From Candidatus Intricatilinea gracilis (GTDB lineage Bacteria > Pseudomonadota > Gammaproteobacteria > Burkholderiales > Burkholderiaceae_C), in assembly GCA_016702605.1 (NCBI GenBank), contig JADJDQ010000004.1, forward strand, positions 384,249 through 448,248: a stretch of 64,000 nucleotides of DNA. The letters are read 5' to 3'. How positions within the stretch are numbered: the stretch's first letter is position 1; each line of letters begins with the position of its first letter. The translations under genes and the position numbers were made by a program. The notes under the pieces were generated by a model that saw nothing but the letters and a program-made list of their open reading frames with translations, had not been told where the DNA came from and searched no databases. Below are positions 8,157 through 16,777 of the stretch, one piece after another.

Positions 8157-8672
8157 TTAGGTGCCGCTCAGCAACTTGATCGCTGGGGTGATCGTAAGCT
8201 TCGGCGCTCGCTGCTTGGGTCGGATTTCTACGCGAGTTGTTATCTCACCATCGGCATAGAAGCAACCAACGCCTTGCTCAAAGTTGGCAAGTCGATAGAC
8301 AATCTGTTCTCCCTTTCGAACCTCCGCCCATGCGGAGATCCATGTGCCGCACCTTCGTTGAATATTCCAGTTTCCTGGAACCGGCCCAAGGCGAACTGTA
8401 TAGATGCCATCGTTCAACTTGCAATGACGTTCGATTGTTTGGAGCGATTCAACGTTTTCGTCGTCCTTCATCCTTACTAGGCTCCACGGATCCCATTGAG
8501 ATACGGTTTGCGTTCGCATCATTGCTTCGCCTTCACTATTGGCTGCCGCATCGTAGGTAAGCACCAGCTTGTTCACGTTTGTCTCGCACTTGAAGCCAAC
8601 GAGTTTGTAGAAGGCATCGGCATTTGCTTGGCTTGAAGCGAGCATAAGGAGTGATAGGGCTATACTGCGCAT
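8157..8672 (-). CDS. Predicted secreted protein of unknown function
   Basis: A 171-residue protein that starts with a clear signal peptide (MRSIALSLLMLASSQANADA, probable cleavage after ANA). The mature part contains four or more cysteines (VGFKCETNV, IERHCKLN, QRRCGTW, GVGCFYAD), compatible with a disulphide-bonded periplasmic domain. No family recognised. The start at 8672 was chosen because it places the signal peptide at the N terminus; a longer open frame adds 53 unlike residues. It lies in the low-GC accessory segment. Confidence 0.6.
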   Translation of the reverse strand: MRSIALSLLMLASSQANADAFYKLVGFKCETNVNKLVLTYDAAANSEGEAMMRTQTVSQWDPWSLVRMKDDENVESLQTIERHCKLNDGIYTVRLGPVPGNWNIQRRCGTWISAWAEVRKGEQIVYRLANFEQGVGCFYADGEITTRVEIRPKQRAPKLTITPAIKLLSGT

Positions 8673-9124
8673 TTGCGACGCCTTAAGTGTTATTTGTCGA
8701 AGGCTGACGCCGCTTATCACGTTGCGTGTGAGCAAAACCGGTCGGGTTTCGGGCACGCAATGTTCTTGTCGCACTTGGACTTCCCTGGTTGTTCTTTGAA
8801 TCAATTTGCAGAACTGAACTTGCTGCTGCATGCGATGTGTTGTTGTGGATTCTGTAAGGTGCGCGCCGCTTTGCCAAGGGGACGGCGACGAATTCCTTTC
8901 GCGCGGCGCCTGGGGTCATCCGAGGCGAGTAGGGTTGCTTGTCTTTAGGTTGACTCCCGCCCCTGCGCCACCTCAAACACCGGGACGCTGCTGATAGCCA
9001 AGCGCTAGCACGCGGAGACATTGGCGCGCTGTTATCGGTGTGCCTGCCTGGGGAGGGCCTGCCGGTCGACTAGTCCACGATCACAACCCGCTGCTCTGCC
9101 ACGAACCATCCACGCCGCACCTCA
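8673..9124. other. Gap of about 450 bases without a supported gene
   Basis: Short overlapping open frames on both strands have no recognisable product. GC rises back to the genome level towards 9000, so the right edge of the low-GC segment probably lies here. No repeat, tRNA or attachment site was recognised. Confidence 0.4.
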
Positions 9125-9431
9125 TTGCTTGCCACTACACCGAGATTGCTGTTGTCGCTGCTGGGGCTGGGCGCCAACCTGTTGGTCGCGGGCGCTGGCA
9201 CCGGCGCAGGGCAAGCTGAACATGTTGTGTTCGGCCAATCAGGAGTGGTGTCAGGCGATTGCTGCCGATTTCGGGCGCAAGACGGGTACCGAGATTGCGT
9301 TCACGCGCAAGGGCACGGGTGAGGCGTATGCGCAGGTGACGGCCGAGTCGCCCAACTCGAAGGTGGATATCTGGTGGGGCGGCACGCGTGACCCGCATCT
9401 GCGGGCGGCGCAGGAGGCAAGAAGGGGCTGA
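9125..9431 (+). pseudogene. Broken periplasmic iron/phosphonate-type ABC receptor (AfuA-like), 5' fragment
   Basis: The mature N terminus of a class of ABC solute-binding proteins (AfuA/FbpA/PhnS-like) is readable: KLNMLCSANQEWCQAIA, then FTRKGTGEAYAQ and KVDIWWGGTRDPHLRAAQE. The signal peptide part (PRLLLSLLGLGANLLVAGAG) is in a different frame, so a frameshift lies near 9195-9215. The gene then stops after about 90 mature residues, whereas the family has about 320. Both breaks make it a pseudogene. A tandem 8-base repeat follows directly at the point of truncation. Confidence 0.75.
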
Positions 9432-9435
9432 AGGC

Positions 9436-9471
9436 GCTGGCCCGCTGGCCCGCTGGCCCGCTGGCCCGCTG
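9436..9471. repeat. Tandem 8-bp repeat, 4.5 copies
   Basis: The unit GCTGGCCC is repeated exactly four times followed by GCTG. It sits immediately after the end of the broken ABC-receptor gene. A period of 8 is not a multiple of three, so copy changes would shift any frame crossing it. Confidence 0.85.
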
Positions 9472-9588
9472 AGCCGATCGCCGCTGTGCCACCTGCGTGC
9501 GCTGCCGGACACACTTTGTTGCTGCGCAGCATCGCCGCTGCTCGGCGTGGGCGGTGGTTCTGGCCAGTGACGCTGGCACACTGGCTGC

Positions 9589-10188
9589 ATGAACAAGGAA
9601 GCTCGAGTCCTCGCCGTCAACGTGGCCACCGCCAGGCGCATCCAGGTCGGTGACCGGGTGATGCTGTCGGCCATCAACAAACGCGCCGTGAGTGGCCCGG
9701 TGGCCGTACGCCCGCTCGGGCTGGAAGGCGACGAACAGGCCGACCTCACCGTGCACGGCGGCCTCGCCAAGGCGGTCTACGCCTACCCGAGCGAGCATTA
9801 CCCGTTCTGGCGCCGCACCCGCGCGCTCGAACAGGTCAGCATCTTCGACGAGCTCTACGACGAGCCGCTGCCCTGGGGTTCGCTGGGCGAAAACCTCACC
9901 CTGGCCGGCCTGCTCGAAACCGAGCTCTGGATTGGCGATTGCCTGGTCTTTGCACGCTGCACGCTGCGGGTCACCGAGCCGCGTTACCCCTGTGGCAAGT
10001 TCGTCGCTGCCATGGCGTTTCCGACCGCCGCAAAGATGATGGTGCGCGAGGCCAACTGCGGCGTGTACCTGGCGGTCGATCAGCCGGGGCTGATCCAGGC
10101 CGGTGAACAGTTCCAGCTGGTGCCCGGCCAGCGCCAGGTGTCGCTGGTCGAGTTGTTCAGGGCAAAGATGGCGGGGCGCAAGGTGTGA
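9589..10188 (+). CDS. MOSC domain protein (YiiM-like)
   Basis: A 199-residue MOSC domain protein related to YiiM, a family using or handling molybdenum cofactor, often in reduction of N-hydroxylated compounds. Seen: GPVAVRPLGLEGDEQADLTVHGG, the conserved block typical of YiiM; AVYAYPSEHYPFW; and GENLTLAGL. The conserved MOSC cysteine is in TEPRYPCGKF at about residue 145. Monocistronic, with a short gap to the convergent TPR gene. Confidence 0.88.
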   Translation: MNKEARVLAVNVATARRIQVGDRVMLSAINKRAVSGPVAVRPLGLEGDEQADLTVHGGLAKAVYAYPSEHYPFWRRTRALEQVSIFDELYDEPLPWGSLGENLTLAGLLETELWIGDCLVFARCTLRVTEPRYPCGKFVAAMAFPTAAKMMVREANCGVYLAVDQPGLIQAGEQFQLVPGQRQVSLVELFRAKMAGRKV

Positions 10189-10218
10189 CGACGGTGTGAG
10201 TCGGCACCGTCCGCAGGC

Positions 10219-11580
10219 TCAGGCAGCCGGCGGCAGCAGCGCCGTGAGGTCGTCCAGCACGTCCTGGAAATCGGCGCGCCGCTCCGGGTCGCTTATCTGC
10301 GCCAGGCTGCGTTCGAGGTCCTTCAGCGTGGTGGCGAGTTTCCACTGGGCCGGCCCTTCGACCTCGACCCGGGCCAGCGCCTCGCGCGCGGCCACCAGGT
10401 CACCGGCGTCGAAGGCGGCGCCGAGCAGGGTCGGGCGGGTCCACTCGTTGGACGTGCCGCGCTGGATGGCGGCGTCGGCCATGGCCACGGTGAGGCGCTG
10501 GGCAAACTGGGCGCGGTCGGTGTCGTTGGCCTCACCACGGGCACGGTACAGGCGCGCCAGGTTGGACACGCAGTAGAAGTCGCCCAGTTCGAGCCGCATG
10601 CCTTTTTCGTAGGCCTCGATCGAGCGGCGCAGGGCGCGGCGGTGGCCGGCCTCGTCGCCCGCGGCCTTGGCGGCGTCGGCCTTGCGCTTGTAGCGCCCGC
10701 CGATCAGGCCCAGGCGCTCGGAGCTTTCACCCTTGGACTTGATGAGGGATTCGAGCGCGGCGATGGCCAGGTCATGGTCGCCCGCCTTGGAACTCGACTG
10801 CGCCAGCGCCTTCTGCTCCTTCATGAACGGCAGGTCCTGCACGGTCTGGGGCAGGGTGGCGAGGTAGGCCAGGGTGTCGTCCCAGCCGGCCTGGTCGCGC
10901 AGCAGCTGCACGATGGCCATGGCCACCGAGGCGCGCTTGTGCGCCGGCTCGAGGTAACGCGCCGCCACCTCCAGCGCCTGCTGGCGGGCGACGGCCCGGT
11001 CGCCGACGAGGCTCACGGCCTGGATGGCTTCGGTGAAGGCGGCGAATTCCTCCAGTTCGCGGCGCATGGTCAGTGCGCGGTCCTGGCTCGGGTTGGGGTA
11101 ACCCGGCAACACCTGGAACATGGGCGAGTCGCCGGCACTCAGGCCCGGCACGCCGGCGCGGATGCAGTCGGCGATGGCGGCGGCCTGCTCGTCGCTGACT
11201 GTCTGCTGCGGCAGCGGGTAGACGATGCGGCGCATCTGCTGCACGTCGAACAAGGGCGTGGCCCAGTCGGCCGACACCAGCACGCAGCCGTTGGGCTTGG
11301 CGGCGTGGCGCACGCCGATCTCGTAGTAGACGTTGCCGTTGGGGATGGACATGTCAGCCATCACCAGATCGGCAAAGAACAGGCGTTCGAGCATCTCGTG
11401 GATGATGAGCGCGCCGGCCTCCTGGTCGGCCCGCACCGGCTCGTAGCCCAGCGCCACGATGGCCGGCTTGAGGGCGGCCTCCCAGAGCCGGTTGAAGTCG
11501 ACCTTGCCCGGCGCCTGGCCGTTGCTGGCCGTGACGTCCTTGATGCCGAAGGGCATCACCATGAAACAGACAGGCTTCAT
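10219..11580 (-). CDS. Nucleoside-deoxyribosyltransferase-like domain fused to a TPR/TRAFs-binding-type (DUF4071) region
   Basis: The 453-residue protein has two parts. Residues 1-130 resemble the NDT/TIR-like nucleotide-hydrolase fold: VCFMVMPFGIKD at the N terminus, then ADLVMADMSIPNGNVYYEI, with a glutamate in the YEIGVRHA motif where the family has its catalytic residue. Residues 180-430 are helical tetratricopeptide-like repeats resembling the MAP3K TRAFs-binding (DUF4071) region, including ERLGLIGGRYKRKA and SIEAYEKGMRLE. This fusion is seen in bacterial proteins of unsettled role that have been suggested to act in signalling or conflict. No partner gene is adjacent. The fold assignment is from motif reading only. 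Confidence 0.65.
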   Translation of the reverse strand: MKPVCFMVMPFGIKDVTASNGQAPGKVDFNRLWEAALKPAIVALGYEPVRADQEAGALIIHEMLERLFFADLVMADMSIPNGNVYYEIGVRHAAKPNGCVLVSADWATPLFDVQQMRRIVYPLPQQTVSDEQAAAIADCIRAGVPGLSAGDSPMFQVLPGYPNPSQDRALTMRRELEEFAAFTEAIQAVSLVGDRAVARQQALEVAARYLEPAHKRASVAMAIVQLLRDQAGWDDTLAYLATLPQTVQDLPFMKEQKALAQSSSKAGDHDLAIAALESLIKSKGESSERLGLIGGRYKRKADAAKAAGDEAGHRRALRRSIEAYEKGMRLELGDFYCVSNLARLYRARGEANDTDRAQFAQRLTVAMADAAIQRGTSNEWTRPTLLGAAFDAGDLVAAREALARVEVEGPAQWKLATTLKDLERSLAQISDPERRADFQDVLDDLTALLPPAA

Positions 11581-11736
11581 CGTGGGGTCCTCGCCGATGT
11601 CGGGGGTAGGGCGGATGCCCGGGGACGCCGGGCCGCCCGCTGCGGTCGCCGTGTCGCCCGACTCTACGGCAAAGTGCCCCGGGGCGGCGGCCCGCAGGGT
11701 GCCACACGGGATGAGGCGGCGGGCTAGGATCCGGGC

Positions 11737-12978
11737 ATGTCGACCCCTGCCGCCTCACCCCTGTCCACCGCCGCGCCGGCTCCTGCCGGCGCCGGCCCGC
11801 TGCACGGCCTGAAGGTGCTCGAACTCGGCCAGCTCATCGCCGGGCCGTTTGCCGGCAAGACGCTGGCCGACTTCGGCGCCGAGGTCATCAAGATCGAACC
11901 CCCCGCCACGGCCGACAGCCCCGGCGGTGACCCGTTGCGCCAGTGGCGCTTGCTGCACAACGGCACCAGCGTGTGGTGGCAGGTGCAAAGCCGCAACAAG
12001 CACAGCGTGGTGCTCGACCTGCGCAGTGAACAAGGCCGCGCCGACGTGCGCGCCCTGGCGGCCGATTGCGATGTGCTGATCGAGAACTTCAAGCCCGGCA
12101 CGATGGAGAAATGGGGCCTGGGCTACGACGTGCTCGCCGCCGCGAACCCCGGCCTCATCATGCTGCGTATCAGCGGCTACGGCCAGACCGGCCCCTACCG
12201 CGACCTGCCCGGCTTTGCCGTGGTGGCCGAGGCCATGGGCGGCATGCGCCACCTCATGGGTGAGCCGGGCCGTGTGCCGGTACGTGCAGGGGTGAGCCTG
12301 GGCGACACCCTGGCCGCGCTGCACGGTGTGATCGGCGTCTTGCTGGCGCTGCAGGCGCGCCGGCTGAGCATCAGTGCCGAAGCGCCCAAGGGCCGCGGCC
12401 AGGTGGTCGACGTGGCGCTGTACGAGGCCGTCTTCAACTGCATGGAAAGCCTGCTGCCCGAGTACAGCGCCTTCGGTGTCGTGCGTGAGCCTGCTGGCTC
12501 TGCCCTGCCCGGCATCGCGCCGAGCAACGCGTATCGCTGCGCCGACGGCCAGGTGGTGATCGGCGGCAACGGTGACTCGATCTTCAAGCGCCTGATGAGC
12601 ACCATCGGCCGGGGCGACCTGGCCAATGACCCGGGCCTGGCCGGCAACAACCAGCGCGTGGCGCGGGTCGACGAGATCGACGCTGCCATCACGCGCTGGA
12701 CGCTGGACCACAGCGTCGACGACGTGGTGAAACTGCTGCAAGCCGCCAGCGTGCCGGTCGGGCGCATCTACACCGTGCGCGACATCGCCACCGACCCGCA
12801 CTACCGTGCCCGCCAGATGATCGAGACAATCGTGACCGCCGATGGCCTGAGTGTGGACGTGCCCGGCATCGTGCCCAAGCTCAGCGATACACCCGGCGCC
12901 ATCCGCAGCCTAGCGCCGACGCTCGGGCAACATACCGAGCAGGTGCTCGAGCCCTTGCGGCGCAGGCTCGACGAGTGA
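11737..12978 (+). CDS. Family III CoA-transferase (CaiB/BaiF type)
   Basis: Transfers CoA between carboxylic acids. Seen: GLKVLELGQLIAGPFAGK, DFGAEVIKIEPP, the block RNKHSVVLDLRSEQG, and VLIENFKPGTMEKWGLGY, all typical of the family. The catalytic aspartate that forms the acyl-enzyme (Asp169 of formyl-CoA transferase) corresponds to D190 in SLGDTLAALHG. The length of 413 includes an extra low-complexity N terminus of about 20 residues (alanine/proline-rich). Stands alone, so the substrate cannot be inferred. Confidence 0.88.
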   Translation: MSTPAASPLSTAAPAPAGAGPLHGLKVLELGQLIAGPFAGKTLADFGAEVIKIEPPATADSPGGDPLRQWRLLHNGTSVWWQVQSRNKHSVVLDLRSEQGRADVRALAADCDVLIENFKPGTMEKWGLGYDVLAAANPGLIMLRISGYGQTGPYRDLPGFAVVAEAMGGMRHLMGEPGRVPVRAGVSLGDTLAALHGVIGVLLALQARRLSISAEAPKGRGQVVDVALYEAVFNCMESLLPEYSAFGVVREPAGSALPGIAPSNAYRCADGQVVIGGNGDSIFKRLMSTIGRGDLANDPGLAGNNQRVARVDEIDAAITRWTLDHSVDDVVKLLQAASVPVGRIYTVRDIATDPHYRARQMIETIVTADGLSVDVPGIVPKLSDTPGAIRSLAPTLGQHTEQVLEPLRRRLDE

Positions 12979-13041
12979 GGCCGCCTCCCTGACGAGCCGG
13001 TGCCCCCCGCTGCCGTGAGATGTTGGGTCGCCCGGGGGGGG

Positions 13042-13476
13042 TCAGCCCATGCCCGACGCGTCGGCCCAGTTCTCGATCACCAGACCTGGCACACGCTCGA
13101 ACTCGGCCACATTGTTGGTCACCAGCGTCCAGCCTTCGGCCAAGGCATGGGCGGCAATCCACAGATCGTTGCCGCCGATCGGGCGGCCGATGCGCTGCAA
13201 CTCGGCGCGGGCGCGGCCGTAGTGCTCGCCGGCGGCGCCGGGCAGGTCAGTGACGGTGATCGACCTGGTCAGTTTGTCCAGCGCAGCCAGCGACTCCTCG
13301 CGCCGCTGGCTCTTCTCGGCGCCGAAGCGCAATTCGCCGAAGGTGACGACGGACATCGCGACGCTGCCAACCGGCAGCGCCTCGAACCGCCGGCGCACCT
13401 GCGGCGGCTGGTGTTTGGCGATGTAGATGCAGATGTTGGTGTCGAGCAGGTAGCGCCCGCTGGCCGGCGCCGCCAT
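13042..13476 (-). CDS. vapC: VapC-type PIN-domain toxin
   Basis: A 144-residue PIN-domain ribonuclease. The acidic metal-binding residues are in place: YLLDTNICIYI at the N terminus, FGELRFGAEKS around residue 47, and NDLWIAAHAL near residue 102, followed by LVTNNVAEFERV. The gene overlaps the upstream antitoxin by one base (TAATG), a normal coupling in vapBC pairs. Confidence 0.92.
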   Translation of the reverse strand: MAAPASGRYLLDTNICIYIAKHQPPQVRRRFEALPVGSVAMSVVTFGELRFGAEKSQRREESLAALDKLTRSITVTDLPGAAGEHYGRARAELQRIGRPIGGNDLWIAAHALAEGWTLVTNNVAEFERVPGLVIENWADASGMG

Positions 13477-13718
13477 TACAGGGCCTCGCGTTCCTGCGGC
13501 GGCGGATCGTCTCGCTTGGCGGCTTCCAGTTCGGCGACCAGGTCGGCCGGCAGCGCAGCCAGGGCGTCGAAGATGCGTTCACACCCCAGCGCCACCGGCC
13601 GCAGCACCACCTCGTCACCGCGCCGATAGATCTCCACCTCGTCGACATCGAAGCGGAACTCCTTGGGCAGGCGCACGGCCTGGCTGTTGCCGGACTGGAA
13701 GATGCGGGCCAGATTCAT
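13476..13718 (-). CDS. vapB: VapB-type AbrB/MazE-fold antitoxin
   Basis: An 80-residue antitoxin with the swapped-hairpin DNA-binding fold: IFQSGNSQAVRLPKEFRFD at the N terminus is the hallmark. The acidic C terminus (AAKRDDPPPQEREAL) is the part expected to wrap the toxin. It precedes vapC with a one-base overlap. A near-perfect operator candidate lies just upstream, which fits autoregulation of the pair. Confidence 0.92.
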   Translation of the reverse strand: MNLARIFQSGNSQAVRLPKEFRFDVDEVEIYRRGDEVVLRPVALGCERIFDALAALPADLVAELEAAKRDDPPPQEREAL

Positions 13719-13734
13719 GAGGTACTCTCCTGAA

Positions 13735-13757
13735 TATATACGTCAAGTATATACGTC
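13735..13757. promoter_or_regulatory. Probable VapB(C) operator: inverted and direct repeats
   Basis: TATATAC-GTCAA-GTATATA (13735-13753) is a perfect 7-bp inverted repeat; the decamer TATATACGTC also occurs twice in direct orientation (13735-13744 and 13748-13757). It begins 17 bases upstream of the vapB start and stands out as AT-rich, so it likely overlaps the promoter. Binding by VapBC is inferred from position. Confidence 0.7.
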
Positions 13758-13778
13758 GACCTGGCCCGCCGTGCGACC

Positions 13779-15002
13779 TTATCCGCCCACCCCGTCCGCC
13801 TTGAACATCGCCTTGATGCCGCGCACAGCCTGGCGGATGCGGCTCTCGTTCTCGATTAGGGCGAAACGCACATGGTCGTCGCCGTGGTCACCAAAGCCGA
13901 TGCCGGGGCTCACACACACCTTGGCCTTTTCGAGCAGCTGCTTGCTGAATTCCAGCGAGCCGAGCCTGGCGTAGGGCTCGGGGATCTTCGCCCAGATGTA
14001 CATCGAGGCCTTGGGGATCTCGACCAACCAGCCGGCTTCGCGCAGACCCTTGGCCAGCACGTCGCGGCGTTTCTGGTACTGCGCGGCGATGTCCAGCACA
14101 CATTGCTGATCACCTTCCAGCGCGGCGATGGCGGCCACCTGCAGGGGGGTGAAGGTACCGTAGTCGTGATAACTCTTGATGCGTGCCAGCGCATGCACCA
14201 GGTCGCGGTTGCCGACCATGAAACCGATGCGCCAGCCGGCCATGTTGTAGCTCTTGCTCAGCGTAAAGAACTCCACCGCCACGTCCTTGGCGCCCGGCAC
14301 CTGCATGATGCTGGGCGCCTTCCAGCCGTCGAACACGATGTCGGCGTAGGCCAGGTCGTGCACGACCAGGATGTCGTGTTTCTTGGCCAGTGCGATCACC
14401 CGTTCGAAGAAGCTCAGCTCCACACATTGCGCCGTCGGGTTGCTGGGGAAACCCAGCACGATCATCTTGGGTTTGGGGTAACTGCCGCGGATGGCGCGCT
14501 CGAGCTCGGCAAAGAACTCGGCGCCGTCCACGTCGCCCGGCGTGATGGGCACCGAGCGGATGTCGGCCCCTGCAATCACCGCGCCGTAGATGTGAATGGG
14601 GTAACTCGGGTCGGGCACCAGCACGGTGTCGCCGCGGTCGAGTGTGGCCAGCATCAGGTGGGCCAGGCCTTCCTTGCTGCCGATGGTGACGATGGCTTCC
14701 TTGTCGGCGTCGATGTCGACGCCGTAGCGATCGCGGTACCAGTGGCTGATGGCGCGGCGCAGGCGCGGGATGCCTTTGCTGGCGCTGTAGCCGTGGGTGT
14801 CGGGGCGCTGCGAGACCTCGTTGAGCTTGGCCACGATGTGCGCGGGTGTCGCGCCGTCGGGGTTGCCCATGCTGAGGTCGATGATGTCCTCTCCACGCCG
14901 GCGGGCTGCGAGTTTCAGCTCGGCCGTGATGTTGAAGACGTAGGGGGGCAGGCGATCGATGCGCGCAAAGCGGCGCTGGCCTGATGACGAGGCAGTGCTC
15001 AT
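13779..15002 (-). CDS. alaC: Alanine-synthesising aminotransferase AlaC-like
   Basis: Fold type I PLP aminotransferase of 407 residues, closest to AlaC (glutamate-pyruvate aminotransferase). Seen: FARIDRLPPYVFN, IIDLSMGNPDG, KGIPRLRRAIS, the segment VLGFPSNPTAQCVE, the Tyr/Asp pair in VVHDLAYADIVFD, and the PLP lysine in TLSKSYNMAGWRIGF. The start at 15002 (MSTASSSGQRRF) was chosen to fit the family; an open frame extends further upstream without similarity. The gene is divergent from amt. Confidence 0.88.
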   Translation of the reverse strand: MSTASSSGQRRFARIDRLPPYVFNITAELKLAARRRGEDIIDLSMGNPDGATPAHIVAKLNEVSQRPDTHGYSASKGIPRLRRAISHWYRDRYGVDIDADKEAIVTIGSKEGLAHLMLATLDRGDTVLVPDPSYPIHIYGAVIAGADIRSVPITPGDVDGAEFFAELERAIRGSYPKPKMIVLGFPSNPTAQCVELSFFERVIALAKKHDILVVHDLAYADIVFDGWKAPSIMQVPGAKDVAVEFFTLSKSYNMAGWRIGFMVGNRDLVHALARIKSYHDYGTFTPLQVAAIAALEGDQQCVLDIAAQYQKRRDVLAKGLREAGWLVEIPKASMYIWAKIPEPYARLGSLEFSKQLLEKAKVCVSPGIGFGDHGDDHVRFALIENESRIRQAVRGIKAMFKADGVGG

Positions 15003-15154
15003 TGATGTGATCCACGTGAGCGCCCGGAACCGTCCGAGCGACGTGGCCGCCATGACGGGCGGCCCGGGGCGCATCTTAGGGGATGGCTGTGGCGCGCCTG
15101 CCCCATCAAGCTGCAAACGCGGCACTGGGCCCGGTAATTGCAGATTGGGCTGCC

Positions 15155-16705
15155 ATGTCTCTGATCCGCCCTCAAGCCGTGCCTTCGTGGTTGTCCCGGT
15201 TCTCTGCGCTCTTCACGGGCTGCCTCTGCCTGAGCATGTGCCTGTTGTTGGCTGGCCACGCCGATGTCGCCACAGCCCAGTCCGCCCTGGCGCCAGTGGC
15301 CCTGGTCGAGGCTGTGGCCTCTGCGCCGCTTGCCGCGTCCCTGGCCGCTGACGCCACAACCAGCGCGGCGAGTCTGTCGGCATCGGCGACATCCACACCC
15401 GTGCAGCAGGCGGCGGCCAGTGTGATCAAGATTGTTGGCACCCCGGGTGAGCCAGGTGCGACACCTTTGCCGTCCGGCGTGGTGACCGCGGCCAGCATCG
15501 ACAGCGGCGACACGGCCTGGATGATCACCGCCACTGCGCTGGTGCTGCTGATGAGCATTCCTGGCCTGGCGCTGTTCTACGCCGGCATGGTGCGCAAGAA
15601 GAACATCCTGGCGACCATGGCGCAGGTGCTGGCCATTTGTGCACTGGTCAGCCTGTTGTGGTTCGTGATCGGCTACAGCCTGGCGTTCAGGCCCGGCACG
15701 CCCTGGCTGGGTGATGCCTCGGCGCTGTGGCTGGGCTCGCTGCGTTTCGACAAGATACACGGCCTGCTCAGCGTGCATCCGGCCGCGCCGACCGTGCCCG
15801 AGCCGGTGTTCGTGATGTTCCAGCTGAGTTTTGCCATCATCACGCCCGCCCTGATCGTGGGCGCGTTTGCCGAACGGATGCGGTTTTCCGCCCTCTTGTG
15901 GTTCATCGGCTTGTGGTCGCTGATCGTTTATGCACCCATCGCACACTGGGTCTGGGGGCCGGGTGGCTGGTTGGCCGACATGGGCGCGCTGGACTTTGCC
16001 GGCGGCACCGTCGTACACCTCAACGCCGGAGTGGCTGGCCTGGTGGCCGCACGCATGCTCGGCCCGCGCCTGGGTTACGGCAAGGTGGCGCTGACACCGT
16101 CGAACCTGGGCTACACCCTGGTCGGCGCGTCATTGTTGTGGGTCGGCTGGATGGGGTTCAACGGTGGCTCGGCCGGTGCCGCCGATGGACGGGCCGGCCT
16201 GGCCATCCTGTCGACCCAGCTGGCTGCGGCGGCGGCTGCCATGTCGTGGATGCTGGCCGAATGGCTGGTGCGCCGCACGCCCACGCTGCTTGGCCTGTGC
16301 AGCGGCGCGGTGGCCGGGCTGGTGGCGGTGACACCGGCGTCGGGTTTTGTCTCGCCTTCGTCGGCGGTGTTGATCGGCGCCATCGCGGGTCTGGGTTGTT
16401 ACTGGGGCGCCACCGGCCTGAAGCGCCTGCTCGGCGCCGACGACAGCCTCGATGTGTTCGGCGTGCACGGCGTGGGTGGCCTGATCGGTGCCTTGCTGAC
16501 CGGTGTGCTGGCCGACCCGCTGATCGGTGGTGTCACCGGTTCACTCGCCGCCCAGGCCGCGGCTGCTGGCGCCACCATGGCCTACAGCGGTGTGGCCACC
16601 GCACTCACCCTGCGGCTGGTCGACATGGTCGTCGGCCTGCGAGTGCCGGCCAGCCAGGAGCATGCCGGCCTGGACCTCAGCCAGCACGGCGAGCAGGTCG
16701 AGTGA
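15155..16705 (+). CDS. amt: Ammonium transporter (Amt/MEP/Rh family)
   Basis: Channel-like ammonium transporter with about eleven membrane helices. Signatures: LFYAGMVRKKNILA, GALDFAGGTVVHLNAGVAG (first pore histidine), and VFGVHGVGGLIGALL (second pore histidine). A signal peptide and an unusually long alanine/threonine-rich periplasmic linker of about 80 residues precede the first transmembrane helix. Start taken at 15155 (MSLIRPQ); 15083 would add 24 residues. No glnK/PII gene accompanies it, unlike most amt genes. Confidence 0.9.
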   Translation: MSLIRPQAVPSWLSRFSALFTGCLCLSMCLLLAGHADVATAQSALAPVALVEAVASAPLAASLAADATTSAASLSASATSTPVQQAAASVIKIVGTPGEPGATPLPSGVVTAASIDSGDTAWMITATALVLLMSIPGLALFYAGMVRKKNILATMAQVLAICALVSLLWFVIGYSLAFRPGTPWLGDASALWLGSLRFDKIHGLLSVHPAAPTVPEPVFVMFQLSFAIITPALIVGAFAERMRFSALLWFIGLWSLIVYAPIAHWVWGPGGWLADMGALDFAGGTVVHLNAGVAGLVAARMLGPRLGYGKVALTPSNLGYTLVGASLLWVGWMGFNGGSAGAADGRAGLAILSTQLAAAAAAMSWMLAEWLVRRTPTLLGLCSGAVAGLVAVTPASGFVSPSSAVLIGAIAGLGCYWGATGLKRLLGADDSLDVFGVHGVGGLIGALLTGVLADPLIGGVTGSLAAQAAAAGATMAYSGVATALTLRLVDMVVGLRVPASQEHAGLDLSQHGEQVE

Positions 16706-16777
16706 GCCGCCCACACGTTCGCCGCGTCGCCACGGCCAGCGCCTCCGTATCCGTGCCCCCGCCGATGAGCGCCCGCC

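Noticed and set aside
5308..8680. Possible integron gene-cassette array (same-strand small genes; GTTAGGC core-like site near 8072-8078 on the minus strand)
   Set aside because: No matching inverse core with paired inner boxes was found at the gene ends, the other gene junctions lack core sites, and no integron integrase is in the window.
10642..11727. A 361-codon plus-strand frame opposite the TPR protein gene
   Set aside because: Translation is Gly/His/Val-rich, typical of GC-rich antisense frames, while the minus strand encodes a coherent protein.
13872..14984. A 370-codon plus-strand frame opposite alaC
   Set aside because: alaC is clearly coding on the minus strand with all PLP motifs; the antisense product has none.
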